Shown here in pieces: positions 63,801 to 64,000 of a DNA stretch of 64,000 bases. Source of the DNA: Sindora glabra (lineage: Eukaryota; Streptophyta; Magnoliopsida; Fabales; Fabaceae); the NCBI GenBank assembly GCA_020226215.1, contig CM035236.1, positions 1,493,001 to 1,557,000 on the forward strand, read 5' to 3'. The first letter of the stretch is position 1. Each line of letters opens with the position of its first letter. The notes beneath the pieces were generated by a model, which did not search any database, was not told where the DNA came from, and saw only the letters and a program-made list of their open reading frames with translations. Both the position numbers and the translations under genes were made by a program.

Positions 63801-64000
63801 ACATGAAAATTAGAAATTCACGTGAAGAAAATATTTATAAAATTTAAATAAGTAAATGTAATATTAAATTTAAATTTTTTTAAATAATAGATTGTATAAT
63901 TGATAGGTTATAAATAATAAAAGTGAACATACATAAAAAATATGCGATAAAGTAATATTAGCATCTAAACTATATTTAATTGAGTAGATAAAAAAAGTGT
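60857..64000. repeat. Very AT-rich, degenerate tandem repeat
   Basis: Phrases like ATAATAAAAATAAAATATATT, AATAATATTAGTATTTGAAT and GCAATGAAATAAATAAAAAG return again and again. Many intervals are near 205 bp or multiples (marker positions about 61010, 61215, 61738, 62060, 62255, 62460, 62885, 63110, 63628). It has the character of an old satellite. TA runs occur near 61548-61582. No gene is seen. Confidence 0.55.

Noticed and set aside
1..64000. tRNA, rRNA or other structured RNA genes.
   Set aside because: No B-box-like GGTTCGAATCC or rRNA-like sequence was noticed on either strand; a covariance-model scan would be needed to be sure.

Overview
This is a nuclear genomic window from a flowering plant, most likely a eudicot. 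The evidence is a very AT-rich background, spliced genes with GT/AG introns, a LURP-one-related gene, and many plant transposable elements (Ty1-copia, PIF/Harbinger, Mutator-like, hAT). I cannot name the species. Only two host genes look intact: a two-exon LURP-one-related (LOR) gene on the + strand (16149-17097, 218 aa) and a six-exon gene on the - strand (49926-54096, 679 aa) encoding a plant protein I do not recognise.

Layout. 1-7060 is AT-rich intergenic DNA with small tandem repeats. 7065-12603 is an old but nearly full-length Ty1-copia retrotransposon on the - strand, with both LTRs, a primer-binding site and a near-matching target duplication. 13128-17766 is the first copy of a segmental duplication and holds the intact LOR gene. 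17770-22840 is degenerate repeat DNA plus the remains of a - strand coding region. 22841-36383 is a 13.5-kb PIF/Harbinger-like DNA transposon. 36615-49880 is the second copy of the duplication; its LOR gene is a pseudogene cut by a small TIR-like element and by a roughly 8.5-kb insert that contains a Mutator-like element (MULE), itself carrying a hAT-type MITE. The 679-aa gene follows. 54480-64000 is extremely AT-rich satellite-like DNA, interrupted by an 849-bp hAT element (60000-60848) that has picked up a piece of a host gene.

The Harbinger-like element is the most interesting object. It has 15-bp perfect terminal inverted repeats and a TTA target duplication. Its right half carries the two expected genes: a Myb/SANT-like ORF1, apparently intact, and a DDE transposase with two premature stops. 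Its left half carries a nine-exon gene on the opposite strand encoding a Ulp1-like (C48) cysteine protease with a coiled coil; five premature stops are present but the reading frame is otherwise kept. A 1587-bp solo LTR lies in its last intron. The introns and 3' flank of the protease gene, never its exons, hold more than 20 copies of one short hairpin (arms related to GATGTTACTGTTTT) at a spacing of about 120-156 bp, while the DNA between the hairpins differs from block to block. A diverged form of the same hairpin is the core of another array at 55740-58650, outside the element. I read this as a transposon that carries a SUMO-protease-like gene and a repeated stem-loop of unknown role; the assignment of function is inference.
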